Both the position numbers and the translations under genes were made by a program. A stretch of DNA of 64,000 nucleotides, taken from contig CAWJYO010000008.1 of the NCBI GenBank assembly GCA_963847085.1, positions 1 through 64,000 of the forward strand, in the 5' to 3' direction. Numbering within the stretch: position 1 is the stretch's first letter; each line of letters opens with the position of its first letter. This stretch comes from Ilyomonas sp963847085. Lineage in GTDB: Bacteria > Bacteroidota > Bacteroidia > Chitinophagales > Chitinophagaceae. Positions 40,244-49,883 of the stretch are shown here, piece by piece. Under the pieces are notes generated by a model. That model did not search any database and was not told the DNA's origin. It was given only the letters and a program-made list of their open reading frames with translations.

Positions 40244-41986
40244 ATGAAGAAAAATCTATTCATTGCGGTTGTTGTTCTTTTTTTGATAACTATTATCATT
40301 GCCTTTTTTGTAAAAACAAATTCTGTTTTTAGTGATGATAAAGAAAATGCAACCACTGAAATTTCTCCTGATTCTGCCTTTGTTTGGTGGTATAAAAAAG
40401 CAGTAATATATAATGTAGATGTTGAAAAATACAAAGATGCGGATGGAGACGGCATCGGCGATTTTAATGGCTTAACACAAAAGCTTCCTTACATAGATTC
40501 GTTAGGGTTTAATACCATTTGGCTGGCACCCTTTCAGCCAACACCCAACTTAGATGATGGTTATGATATCTCCGACTTTTATAGTATTGATAAACGCCTT
40601 GGCACAGAACAGGATTTTGATGCCTTTATGAAAGCAACGGAAGCAAGGCATATCCGTGTTATTATGGATTTGGTGGTAAATCATACTTCCTACAAATGCC
40701 CATGGTTTTTAGAAGCTGAAAAAGATACCAACAGCACATTTCACAACTGGTATGTATGGCAAAAACAACGTCCCGAAAACTATAATGTAGGCATGGTGTT
40801 TCCGGGTGTGCAAAAAGAAATATGGAGCTACGATACTTTGGCTAAAGAGTATTATTATCACCGGTTTTATAAATTTCAGCCCGACCTGAATATGCAAAAC
40901 TTAGCTGTGCAAGCTGAGGTTCGCAAGATTATTAAGTTCTGGCTTGATAAAGGAATGTCGGGCTTTCGCATGGATGCAGTACCATTTGTTATTGAAGTGC
41001 CACAAACAAAAGGTGATGACTTTCCATTGCAGTTTGAGCTCATCAATAACATGCGCAATTACATGCAATCTATTCGCAAAGATGCCGTCATTTTAGGTGA
41101 AGCCAATGTTGAACCTAAACTCAATAAAAAGTACTACGGTGATAATGGCGAGCGCATCAATATGATGTTCAATTTTTGGGTAAACCAGCACCTGTTTTAT
41201 TCGCTTACAACCGGCGAGGTGAAGCCTTTGCAACAGGCTTTGGAAGAAACCAAGAACATTCCGCAACAATCGCAATGGGGACAGTTTCTTCGCAATCATG
41301 ACGAGATTGATTTGGGACGATTATCAAAAAAAGAAAGAGAAGAAGTGTACAAACGCATGGGCCCCGACAAAAGTATGCAGTTGTATAACCGTGGTATTCG
41401 TCGCCGTTTTGCGCCCATGATTGATAATCTTGCAATGGAAAAGATGGCGTATAGCGTTTTGTTTGCCTTGCCATCCACACCTGTTATCCGTTACGGAGAA
41501 GAAATTGGAATGGGTGATAATCTGGCTTTGAATGAACGTGAAAGTGTGCGTACACCTATGCAATGGGATAGTAGTAACGATGCTGGTTTTTCCACAGCTG
41601 CAGTTACTGTATTGCCCATTATCGACACGGGTAAATACGCCTACAAATTAGTGAATGTAGCTGCCGAACAAAAGGACAGCAGCTCTCTTCTTTCTTTTAT
41701 TAAACAAATCATTCAGTTGCGCGAGCATTTACCCCAAATCAGTTATGGCAACTGGAATTTGATAGATAATAAATCAGCTCATGTTTTGGGTGTCCGTTAC
41801 CAATGGCAAGGGAAAGTTGTGATGACTTTGCACAACTTCAGCAACGAAGAGCAAACTGTAAACCTGCACGACAATCACACAATGCAAACTGCACTTTCTT
41901 CCTTTGGTTCCAATAATGTTGACGGAAACAAAGACATTGCTTTACCTCCTTATGGATTCCTTTGGCTGACGTATGAATCAAGGTGA
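40244..41986 (+). CDS. GH13 alpha-amylase family enzyme, trehalose-synthase-like, membrane-anchored
   Basis: A single N-terminal helix (NLFIAVVVLFLITIIIAFFV) anchors a GH13 barrel. Conserved regions are VIMDLVVNHTS, GFRMDAVPF with the nucleophile Asp, ILGEANVE with the acid Glu, and FLRNHDEIDL. The opening VIYNVDVEKYKDADGDGIGD and the end fit trehalose synthase or oligo-1,6-glucosidase relatives (TreS-like). Such enzymes usually lie in the cytosol, so the anchor suggests periplasmic action. No maltokinase or other trehalose gene lies nearby. The start is the ATG at 40244, after two in-frame TTG codons. Confidence 0.85.
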   Translation: MKKNLFIAVVVLFLITIIIAFFVKTNSVFSDDKENATTEISPDSAFVWWYKKAVIYNVDVEKYKDADGDGIGDFNGLTQKLPYIDSLGFNTIWLAPFQPTPNLDDGYDISDFYSIDKRLGTEQDFDAFMKATEARHIRVIMDLVVNHTSYKCPWFLEAEKDTNSTFHNWYVWQKQRPENYNVGMVFPGVQKEIWSYDTLAKEYYYHRFYKFQPDLNMQNLAVQAEVRKIIKFWLDKGMSGFRMDAVPFVIEVPQTKGDDFPLQFELINNMRNYMQSIRKDAVILGEANVEPKLNKKYYGDNGERINMMFNFWVNQHLFYSLTTGEVKPLQQALEETKNIPQQSQWGQFLRNHDEIDLGRLSKKEREEVYKRMGPDKSMQLYNRGIRRRFAPMIDNLAMEKMAYSVLFALPSTPVIRYGEEIGMGDNLALNERESVRTPMQWDSSNDAGFSTAAVTVLPIIDTGKYAYKLVNVAAEQKDSSSLLSFIKQIIQLREHLPQISYGNWNLIDNKSAHVLGVRYQWQGKVVMTLHNFSNEEQTVNLHDNHTMQTALSSFGSNNVDGNKDIALPPYGFLWLTYESR

Positions 41987-42123
41987 TTTGTTTTTACTTG
42001 GTTTTCCATCTCTTAAATAAATCGCTGGCAATATTGCAGGGCAAAAACAAAAGGGAGCAAACCTGTCAGGTTTCTTGTCGTGTTAATTACGTTGCTCAAT
42101 CCATCCACTTTCTTATCACAATC

Positions 42124-43155
42124 CTAAATCTCTTCCCACCATCTTTTCTTAGGATATGCTTCCCCAATAACAATCGGTTCGCCAATTATTGGCGTAACGA
42201 TGTTTACGTTTAGTTCTTCTGCTTTTTTAGTAACTCGGTTAATCGGGTCGTTCCAAGCATGTAAGGAAATAGAAAACTTGGCCCAATGCACTGGCAGCAA
42301 CACATTTGTTTTTACATCAATTGCGGCCAGAGCAGTTTCTTCAGGCATCATATGAATGTCGTGCCACGCTTCGTTGTATTGTCCGCATTCCAGCATGGCA
42401 ATATCAAACGGGCCATATTTCACGCCGATTTCTTTTATATGCGAACCATAACCGCTATCACCACCCAACAACAATTTGTACTCTTTTGTTGCCAAAACAA
42501 AACCCGACCAAAGCGTTTGATCACGCTTGGTTCCGCGCCCCGAAAAATGCCTTCCCGGAACAGCAGTTAGTTGTATATCGTTGTCCAAATGAACGGTTTG
42601 ATGCCAATCTAACTCTTTTATTTTCGTTTCATCATAGCCCCAATATGTAAGTGCGAAGCCACGCCAAGCGATGTACAAACCAGCTTTACTTTGTTCTTTA
42701 ATTTCAGTATGGTTTCGTAATCCAAATGATCGTAATGATCATGCGAAATAATTAAAACATCAATCGGCTGGCATGTCATCAACTCCATAAATATTCGTTC
42801 CCGCAAACGCTTTGTTCATGCCTTTAAAAGGCGACACATAACCGCTGAAAACAGGGTCAACTAAAATGTTTTTATTGTTGATTTTTATCAAATAAGAAGA
42901 ATGCCCAAACCAAACAATAACGGGCTTTTCAGCCGGTAAGGAATGCAAATTTGTTTTTACTGATGGCAATGGTTTTGGCGGAAAACAGTTAGCGGGTTTG
43001 TTAAAAAATTTAAAGAGAGTACCAAAGGCTTTAATGTTCATCTCCATCATCTGCGTAGGCACCGGATTTTGAAATTTTCCGTTGCGGTAATTGGGCGAGC
43101 CTTGTACTATTTCTTTTTCCTTTCCAGCAGGTAATTTTCCAAAAGCTTCGAACAT
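42124..43155 (-). pseudogene. Metallo-beta-lactamase-fold hydrolase, UlaG/NAPE-PLD-like (two frameshifts)
   Basis: The metal motif ISHDHYDHLDYETI (HxHxDH) and later GDSGYG and PVHWAKF are those of the UlaG/NAPE-PLD branch. The N-terminal part includes IVWFGHSSYLIKI and ILVDPVFSGY. The frame breaks near 42775 and 42640. Repaired length is about 340 residues. Members act on phosphodiesters or lactones, and the substrate here is unknown. The gene is alone on this strand between a GH13 gene and a GNAT gene. Confidence 0.88.
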
Positions 43156-43364
43156 TTGTTTTTGTTTTGATGAGGGAAGATAAGTGCAATTTTATTGTTT
43201 GTTTTTGCATAAAAAATACAATCGCCCGCAGATAGCAAAAATTGTAGCAGAATAAATACAAATGTTCTGTGCTCATCTACATTTATGTGCAGACAAACAT
43301 TTACAATGTTATAAGACTTATTTTCTTTCATCTTCGTTTCATTATTCATGCAAAAACAAACTTC

Positions 43365-43658
43365 ATGCGTTACGAAAACAATTCACTTCATATAAATACG
43401 AACGAGCATCGCTTTGAAATGGATGTTGAAGGGCGCATAGCATTTATTGATTATAAACAAAGCGGTAAAAAATTATATCTCGTTCACACCGAAGTGCCAT
43501 CGCAGTTAGAAGGCAAAGGCGTTGGTTCTGCTTTAGTTCAAAAGACATTGCAATACATTGAAGAGCATCATCTGCAATTTGTGCCGTATTGTCCTTTCGT
43601 TCAGTCCTTCTTACAAAAACACCCTGAATGGAAACGTTTGGAAGCAGACGAAAATTGA
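43365..43658 (+). CDS. Small GNAT-like N-acetyltransferase (YjdJ type)
   Basis: The 97-residue protein has the short GCN5-like fold: IAFIDYKQSGKKLYLVHTEV, then PSQLEGKGVGSALVQKTLQY (acetyl-CoA loop) and YCPFVQSFLQKHPEW. The last motif is typical of the small YjdJ-type subgroup. The length is normal for it. I start at Met 43365 (MRYENNSLH). The longer frame from 43269 runs into non-coding sequence. The acyl acceptor is unknown. Confidence 0.87.
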   Translation: MRYENNSLHINTNEHRFEMDVEGRIAFIDYKQSGKKLYLVHTEVPSQLEGKGVGSALVQKTLQYIEEHHLQFVPYCPFVQSFLQKHPEWKRLEADEN

Positions 43659-43821
43659 CTTTAAAATGGGCAAAATCAAAAGAGAACTGCCTCTTACAAT
43701 CTTAATAATCTATCAAACCATCTCAAATCTCCATCTCTGCCATTTTTTCACTTTTGCCGTGGCATAATGATTGACAATCAAACTGAATTATAAATTAACC
43801 AATAAGAATTCAATTAATAAC

Positions 43822-45727
43822 ATGGGAAAAATAATAGGAATCGACTTAGGAACAACCAACAGTTGCGTTGCAGTAATGGAAGGTAATGAACCAGTGGTTA
43901 TTGCCAACGACGAAGGTAGGCGTACTACGCCGTCTGTAGTGGCTTTTTTAAAAAATGGCGAACGTAAAGTGGGTGATCCGGCCAAACGCCAGGCTATCAC
44001 CAACCCGCAAAACACCATTATCAGTGTAAAGCGTTTTATGGGCCGCCGTTTTAATGAAGTAACAGAAGAAATCAGCCATTGGAGCTACAAAGTTGTAAAA
44101 GGCGACAATAATACCGTGCGTATTGATATTGATGGCCGGTAATATACTCCGCAGGAAATTTCTGCCATGATACTTCAGAAAATGAAGAAAACTGCTGAAG
44201 ATTATCTTGGCACAGGAAGTAACAGAAGCGGTTATTACCGTTCCGGCTTATTTTAACGATGCACAGCGCCAGGCTACCAAAGAAGCCGGTGAAATTGCCG
44301 GTTTAAATGTTCGCCGTATTATAAACGAGCCTACTGCTGCGGCCCTGGCTTACGGACTTGATAAAGGCAGGCAAAGACCATAAAATTGCCGTGTTTGACC
44401 TTGGTGGCGGTACGTTTGATATATCCGTACTTGAACTGGGCGATGGCGTATTTGAAGTAAAATCAACCAATGGTGATACCCACCTGGGTGGTGACGATTT
44501 TGATAAGGTAATTATGGACTGGCTGGCAGACGAATTTAAAAAAGATGAGAATATTGACCTGCGTAAAGACCCGATGGCTTTGCAGCGTTTGAAAGAAGCT
44601 GCTGAAAAAGCAAAGATTGAATTGAGTTCTTCTTCAGAAACAGAGATCAACCTGCCTTATATAACCGCTGTTGATGGCGTGCCTAAACACCTTGTAAAAA
44701 AGCTTACCCGTGCAAAATTTGAGCAATTGCTGATTCACTTTTCAACCGTTGTCTAAAGCCTTGCGAAGCGGCATTAAAAGATGCAGGCTTAAGCAATTAG
44801 CGATATTGATGAAGTGATATTGGTAGGTGGTTCAACCCGTATTCCTAAAGTGCAGGAAATTGTAGAAAAATTCTTTGGCAAAAAACCAAACAAAGGTGTA
44901 AACCCTGATGAAGTGGTTGCCGTTGGTGCTGCTATACAAGGTGCTGTATTAACCGGCGAAGTAAAAGATGTGTTGTTGCTAGATGTTACTCCACTTTGCT
45001 TGGGTATTGAAACCATGGGCGGTGTAATGACAACGATTAATCGATAGCAACACAACTATCCCTACCAAGAAAATCGGAAGTATTCTCAACCGCCACCGAT
45101 AATCAGCCCGGTGTACAGATCCATGTGTTGCAGGGTGAGCGCCCAATGGCTAGAGCACAATAAAAGCCTTGGCATGTTTAACCTGGATGGTATTCCGCCT
45201 GCACCGCGTGGCGTACCGCAGGTAGAAGTAACATTTGATATTGATGCCAATGGTATATTGCATGTAACTGCAAAAGACAAAGGAACCGGCAAGGAACAAA
45301 AAATCCGTATTGAAGCAGGCAGCGGCTTAAGCAAGGAAGAGATGGAAAAGATGAAGAACGAAGCCAAAGCAAATGAAGCAACTGATAAAGAAGCAAGTGA
45401 AAAAGTGGAAAAACTGAACCAGGCGGATAGCCTGATATTCCAGACTGAAAAACAATTGAAGGAATATGGCGATAAAATTCCTGCTGATAAAAAAGCTCCT
45501 ATTGAAACTGCTTTAAACAAATTGAAAGAAGCACATAAAGGTCGTGATGTTGCAGCTATAGATAGCGCTATCGCTGAAATGAATACTGCCTGGACTGCCG
45601 CCAGCGAAGAAATGTATAAAGCGCAGGCAGCGGGCGGTGCTCAACAGCCTAATGAAGCAACCGGAATGCTTCTTCATCTAACAATGGAGAAACCGTTACA
45701 GATGCTGAATTTGAAGAAGTCAAATAA
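43822..45727 (+). pseudogene. dnaK: Chaperone DnaK (Hsp70), many frameshifts
   Basis: The start MGKIIGIDLGTTNSCVAVME is classic. Later signatures are KIAVFDLGGGTFDISVLELG, VILVGGSTRIPKVQEIVEKF and FDIDANGILHVTAKDKGTGK. The C-terminus reads DAEFEEVK with stop TAA at 45725-45727. Errors are a TAA at 44140-44142 and single-base insertions or deletions near 44205, 44365, 44720, 44795, 45040, 45165 and 45665. All are repaired by changing frame. DnaK is needed for protein folding and heat survival, so the breaks are almost surely sequence errors. Neither DnaJ nor GrpE is adjacent. Confidence 0.96.
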
Positions 45728-45908
45728 AAATAAGACGTTTATTTTTACATAAAAAATGTCCCGGTGAAATCTCATCAGGACATTTTTATTAATAGCATTT
45801 TCTTACCAATAAATTTATACCTGCTTGCATACAGATTGTTTACTTTGCACGTTTAAGGGTTTACTGGTACGATTTTGCGTACTTTAATTTATTATAAATA
45901 CAACAATC

Positions 45909-46395
45909 ATGATGCTTTTTGTAGCTGGATTAGTCAGCGATTTTGACGACGTTGACTTGAAGGAAATGTTTGAGTTATATGGCGAAGTAAGTTCAGCCCG
46001 ATTAATAACCGACCGGGCTACTGGTAAAAGCAAAGGTTTTGGTTTTGTGGATATGCCCAACGAAGCCGAAGCAAAAGAAACCATTGTTACTCTTGACGGC
46101 GTTTCAATAGGAAGAAAAAAGCTTTCGGTGAAGGAAGCTGAAGCGCAGCAAAACCGCCCAGCTGGTGGGAGGCTTTAGCGGAGGAAGCAGACCTTACAAT
46201 AACGGTAGTGGTGGCTATAATAACCGGAACTCCAACAACAATAGCGGCGGCTACAACAGCGACCGTCCGAGGAAGCCTTACTCAGGTAACAGCGGTGGCT
46301 CTTCTTATAATAGCGGCGGTTATAACAGGGATAGGAATAATGATAATAACAGAGATAACCGTGGTGACAGAGGGCCTAATGATGATAAGAAATGA
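45909..46395 (+). pseudogene. RNA-binding protein, RRM domain with glycine-rich tail (frameshift near 46170)
   Basis: The RRM has RNP2 LFVAGL near residue 3 and RNP1 KSKGFGFVDM near residue 46. The frame shifts by one near 46165-46175 and continues into a Gly/Asn/Arg-rich tail (GGFSGGSRPYNNGSGGYNNR) ending in DDKK. Such small RRM proteins are cold- or stress-related RNA-binding proteins in bacteria. The strong terminator at 46454-46486 follows. Confidence 0.88.
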
Positions 46396-46453
46396 CTTCA
46401 ACAAACGGTACTAATCGCTTGCTATTTGCCCGATATTCTTGTTTACATACTTT

Positions 46454-46486
46454 AAAAAGGTTCAACATTTTGCTTGAACCTTTTTT
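46454..46486 (+). terminator. Intrinsic terminator after the RRM gene
   Basis: Arms AAAAAGGTTCAA (46454-46465) and TTGAACCTTTTT (46474-46485) pair over 12 bases with an 8-base loop. The T-run continues to 46486. Confidence 0.85.
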
Positions 46487-46503
46487 ATTTATACAAGCTC
46501 TTG

Positions 46504-46562
46504 AAAATTGATGTAAAAGCAAAAGCAACCTGTAAGTGCGCTTTTGCTTTTACATCAATTTT
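46504..46562. repeat. Perfect 23-bp inverted repeat upstream of fabH
   Basis: Arms 46504-46526 and 46540-46562 are perfect complements, with a 13-base loop. Each arm contains GTAAAAGCAAA, one base from the dispersed motif RYAAAAACAAA. It lies 18 bases after the RRM terminator and 60 bases before fabH. It could be a second terminator or a leader hairpin. Confidence 0.65.
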
Positions 46563-46622
46563 TTCTACCAAAATGAAACTTGTGTAGCTTGCTCTTTCTT
46601 CTTACAAAAAAATAAACAACCT

Positions 46623-47669
46623 ATGCCAAAAAGCAAAATAGCAGGAATTGGAATGTATGTTCCGCAAAATGTTTATACCAACAACGACCTTACAAAATTC
46701 ATGGATACAAGCGATGAATGGATACAGGAACGTACTGGCATTAAAGAGCGCCGCTTTGCTAATCGTTTTGGTGAAACCACAACAACAATGGGCGTTGAAG
46801 CTGCAAAGATTGCTTTAGAACGTGCGCACATCACCGCCCAGGATGTTGATTTTATTGTGTTTGCTACGCTATCGCCCGATTATTACTTTCCAGGTTGCGG
46901 CGTGCTGGTGCAACGCGAAATGAAGATGAAAGAAATTGGTGCGTTAGATGTTCGCAACCAATGCAGCGGTTTTATTTATGCGGTAAGTGTTGCTGACCAA
47001 TTTATCCGCAGCGGTATGTATAAAAATATATTGGTAATCGGCAGCGAAAAGCATTCGTTTGCAATGGACATGAACACGCGCAGCCGTCATGTATCGGTTA
47101 TTTTTGGTGACGGTGCAGGTGCTGTTGTTTTACAACCAACGGAAGAAGAAAACAGAGGCATTATCAGCACACATTTACACAGCGATGGAGCGGAAGCAGA
47201 AATACTTTCCATTCGCAATCCGGGTACACATGCAAACCATTGGATGCCCAATTTAGCAGATTATGAAGAAGCTGAATTGGGTGAATTGTTTATGAGCCAT
47301 GAAATGATTGACAAAGGCCAACATCATGCGTTTATGGATGGGCAAACGGTGTTTAAAAAAGCAGTCATCAAATTTCCTGAAGTGATTATGGAAGCTTTAC
47401 AAACCAATGGCTATCAAACATCAGACATCAAAATGCTCATTCCACATCAGGCCAATTTGCGCATCTCTCAGTATGTTCAGCACAAACTGGCTTTAAGCGA
47501 TGACCAGGTGTTTAACAACATTCAAAAATATGGAAACACAACAGCGGCATCCATTCCCATTGCGTTGTGTGAAGCATGGCAGGAAGGTAAAATAAAAGAT
47601 GGCGATTTAATTTGTTTAGCCGCATTTGGCAGCGGCTTTACCTGGGCAAGCGCTCTGCTAAAATGGTGA
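46623..47669 (+). CDS. fabH: 3-oxoacyl-ACP synthase III family protein (FabH-like)
   Basis: The 348-residue thiolase-fold protein has NQCSGFIYAV with the catalytic Cys, IPHQANLRIS with His, and KYGNTTAASIPIAL with Asn. It begins IAGIGMYVPQNVYTNNDL. FabH starts type II fatty acid synthesis by joining acetyl-CoA and malonyl-ACP. The insert around HANHWMPNLADYEE is longer than in E. coli FabH, so a dedicated paralogue is also possible. I chose the ATG at 46623, since the longer ORF starts in the inverted repeat. No plsX or acpP lies nearby. Confidence 0.9.
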   Translation: MPKSKIAGIGMYVPQNVYTNNDLTKFMDTSDEWIQERTGIKERRFANRFGETTTTMGVEAAKIALERAHITAQDVDFIVFATLSPDYYFPGCGVLVQREMKMKEIGALDVRNQCSGFIYAVSVADQFIRSGMYKNILVIGSEKHSFAMDMNTRSRHVSVIFGDGAGAVVLQPTEEENRGIISTHLHSDGAEAEILSIRNPGTHANHWMPNLADYEEAELGELFMSHEMIDKGQHHAFMDGQTVFKKAVIKFPEVIMEALQTNGYQTSDIKMLIPHQANLRISQYVQHKLALSDDQVFNNIQKYGNTTAASIPIALCEAWQEGKIKDGDLICLAAFGSGFTWASALLKW

Positions 47670-47730
47670 TGTTTTAAATGGTGTTTTTCATAGCAATATT
47701 ACCTGTCCAACAAAATAGCAGCTTTTGTTT

Positions 47731-48084
47731 TTACTGCAATAAAGTTGTATTCAAAAGGCGTGAGATTTCTTCTGAATCAAGAGGTTTATAAAGAACCGCA
47801 TCGGCGCAATCATTTTTCCCTTTTAAAAGAGATTGATCCTCTGAAGCAACAACTACCGGAACGGAATTATTATAGCGGCTTTTGATTTCTTTGCAAATAG
47901 ATGAGCTGCTTTCACCATCTAAGTTTGTATTCAGCATTACTAAATCGGGTAGCGATTCATCGAGTGCTTCAAACAACGATTCAGAACGCGAAAAGGTTCT
48001 TACATAACATCCTTTCTTTGTAAACTGGGTATTTAACCAATACAGGTATCCAAAATTATCATCCGCTACAAATACCTTTTTCAT
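47731..48084 (-). CDS. Stand-alone receiver domain lacking the phospho-acceptor Asp
   Basis: The 117-residue protein folds as a receiver: KVFVADDNFGYLYWLNTQF with the acidic pair, VVVASEDQSL and AVLYKPLDSEE with the conserved Lys. At the usual Asp position it has LVMLNTNLDGESSS, so Asn replaces Asp. It is probably a pseudo-receiver that acts without phosphorylation. It has no output domain and no kinase next to it. Confidence 0.8.
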   Translation of the reverse strand: MKKVFVADDNFGYLYWLNTQFTKKGCYVRTFSRSESLFEALDESLPDLVMLNTNLDGESSSSICKEIKSRYNNSVPVVVASEDQSLLKGKNDCADAVLYKPLDSEEISRLLNTTLLQ

Positions 48085-48295
48085 TTAAAAATTTTGCTCA
48101 TTATTGCGAAAACTATGCCGTTGAATCTGATTTAAATTAAAAGGTAATTAAATTGAGATAAAATCTGTAAAGCTAACTTCCCCATCGTTACCTGAATATT
48201 CCCTGTTGTTTGCATTTTATGCTCTTTTAAAAGCGAATGATGATTGTAAATGTGGTTCTTTTGCATGAAGTATTTCACTAACCGTCTTGTTCATT

Positions 48296-49240
48296 ATGTC
48301 TGTAAAAGAAAAAATTTTAGTGATTGGTGCCTCCGGCCAGATAGGAGTGGAGTTGACCTTAGCGCTGCGTAAGTTGTATGGCGATGGTAATGTTATCGCT
48401 TCTGATTTGCGCGAGCAAAACCCTTTATTGAAAGATAGCGGACCTTATGTTTCGCTTGATGTAATGAACAAAGAAATGCTGCATGTGCAGGTCATCCGGC
48501 AGAACATTACGCAGATATATTTGCTGGCTGCCATCCTTTCCGCAACAGGCGAAAAAAATCCAAACCTTGCCTGGAATTTGAACATGCAGGGTTTATTGAA
48601 TGTGCTTGATATTGCCCGCGAAGAAAAGTTGCAAAAAGTGTATTGGCCCAGCAGCATTGCCGTATTTGGTCCAACATCTCCAAAACAGGCTTGCCCGCAG
48701 CAAACCATCATCGAACCCATTACTGTGTACGGCATCAGCAAGTATGCAGGCGAGTTTTGGTGCAACTATTTCCATCAGCGCTATGGCGTTGATGTACGCA
48801 GTTTGCGCTATCCGGGATTGATTAGTTACAAGTCTTCACCCGGCGGCGGCACAACCGATTATGCGGTTGAAATTTTTTTTGAAGCAAAAGAAAACAATTA
48901 CTACAACTGTTTTTTGCGCAAGGATACTTATTTGCCCATGATGTACATGCCCGATGCCATCCGCGCAACCCTTGAACTGATGGAAGCGCCAAAAGAAAAT
49001 ATATCGGTTCGCACTTCGTACAATGTGGCTGGCATTTCGTTTTCGCCCGGCGATATTGCAGCGCAAATCCAACAGCGGATGCCGCAATTTTCTATCTCTT
49101 ACAATCCCGATTACCGGCAGGCAATTGCAGATAGCTGGCCGCAAAGTATTGATGACTCAGTTGCGCAAAACGATTGGCATTGGAAGCCTGAATATGATTT
49201 GGAAAAACTAACAGAAGACATGTTGGAAAATGTAAAGTAG
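48296..49240 (+). CDS. tdh: L-threonine 3-dehydrogenase, epimerase (SDR-extended) type
   Basis: The 314-residue extended SDR has ILVIGASGQIGVELTLAL, WPSSIAVFGPTSPKQ, TVYGISKYAGEFW (catalytic Tyr and Lys) and LRYPGLISYKSSPGGGTTDY. The last strings are characteristic of the UDP-galactose-epimerase-like threonine dehydrogenases common in Bacteroidota. It converts threonine to 2-amino-3-ketobutyrate with NAD. I start at the ATG at 48296 (MSVKEKIL). Its partner Kbl is not in the window. Confidence 0.9.
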   Translation: MSVKEKILVIGASGQIGVELTLALRKLYGDGNVIASDLREQNPLLKDSGPYVSLDVMNKEMLHVQVIRQNITQIYLLAAILSATGEKNPNLAWNLNMQGLLNVLDIAREEKLQKVYWPSSIAVFGPTSPKQACPQQTIIEPITVYGISKYAGEFWCNYFHQRYGVDVRSLRYPGLISYKSSPGGGTTDYAVEIFFEAKENNYYNCFLRKDTYLPMMYMPDAIRATLELMEAPKENISVRTSYNVAGISFSPGDIAAQIQQRMPQFSISYNPDYRQAIADSWPQSIDDSVAQNDWHWKPEYDLEKLTEDMLENVK

Positions 49241-49346
49241 AAATTGCAAAAGTCGGGTAGTTAATATAGTCCGGGACACTGAAAGAATGGAAATACGAAC
49301 CAGTAAGAGCTCCATCTTTTTCATGTAAAATAAAACGCTGTAAGCC

Positions 49347-49781
49347 TTATTCCATCAGTATTTGTGGCAATGAAGCAAATGCAATATCTGATACTGTTTT
49401 GTTTTCTAAGATGGCTAAGGTAGCATCGCGCACATCGGTCATAATCTGGCGCAAGCCGCAACAACCTTCATCACATTCTTTGCATGATTTATAAAAATGA
49501 AGCGATACACAAGGCAGCAACGCAATAGGCCCATCAATTAACCGCATTACATCGGCTAAAAATATTTTCTCTGCCGGTTTGGCTAAATAATAACCACCGC
49601 CTTTGCCTTTTTTGCTTTCTAAAATGCCATCTTTTTTTAGTTCCAATAAAATGTTTTCTAAAAACTTTAAAGGTATGTTGCGCCGTTGCGAAATCTCGGC
49701 AATTAATACCGGCTCATCGCTGTTTTTTTGAGCGAGATACATGAGGGCTTTAAAAGCATATTGTGTTTTTTTAGAAAGCAT
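49347..49781 (-). CDS. Rrf2-family transcriptional regulator
   Basis: The 144-residue protein has the Rrf2 winged helix: KTQYAFKALMYLAQ, ISQRRNIPLKFLENILLEL and KGKGGGYYLAKPAEKI. In the C-terminal half a cysteine cluster (CVSLHFYKSCKECDEGCC) may bind an iron-sulfur cluster, as in IscR, NsrR and RsrR. Length is normal. It is a single gene upstream of lgt, and its target is unknown. Confidence 0.92.
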   Translation of the reverse strand: MLSKKTQYAFKALMYLAQKNSDEPVLIAEISQRRNIPLKFLENILLELKKDGILESKKGKGGGYYLAKPAEKIFLADVMRLIDGPIALLPCVSLHFYKSCKECDEGCCGLRQIMTDVRDATLAILENKTVSDIAFASLPQILME

Positions 49782-49883
49782 ATTTGTTTTCTCTTCTATG
49801 CAAAATACTCATTTTTTAATTGCCCCCAAAAGGGTTCTTTATTCCTGATTTGTTAAGGATGAAGAAGATATTGAGGAGCAAAA

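Noticed and set aside
43822..45727. Programmed frameshifting in dnaK
   Set aside because: Breaks are many, of both signs and not at slippery heptamers. DnaK is not known to use recoding.
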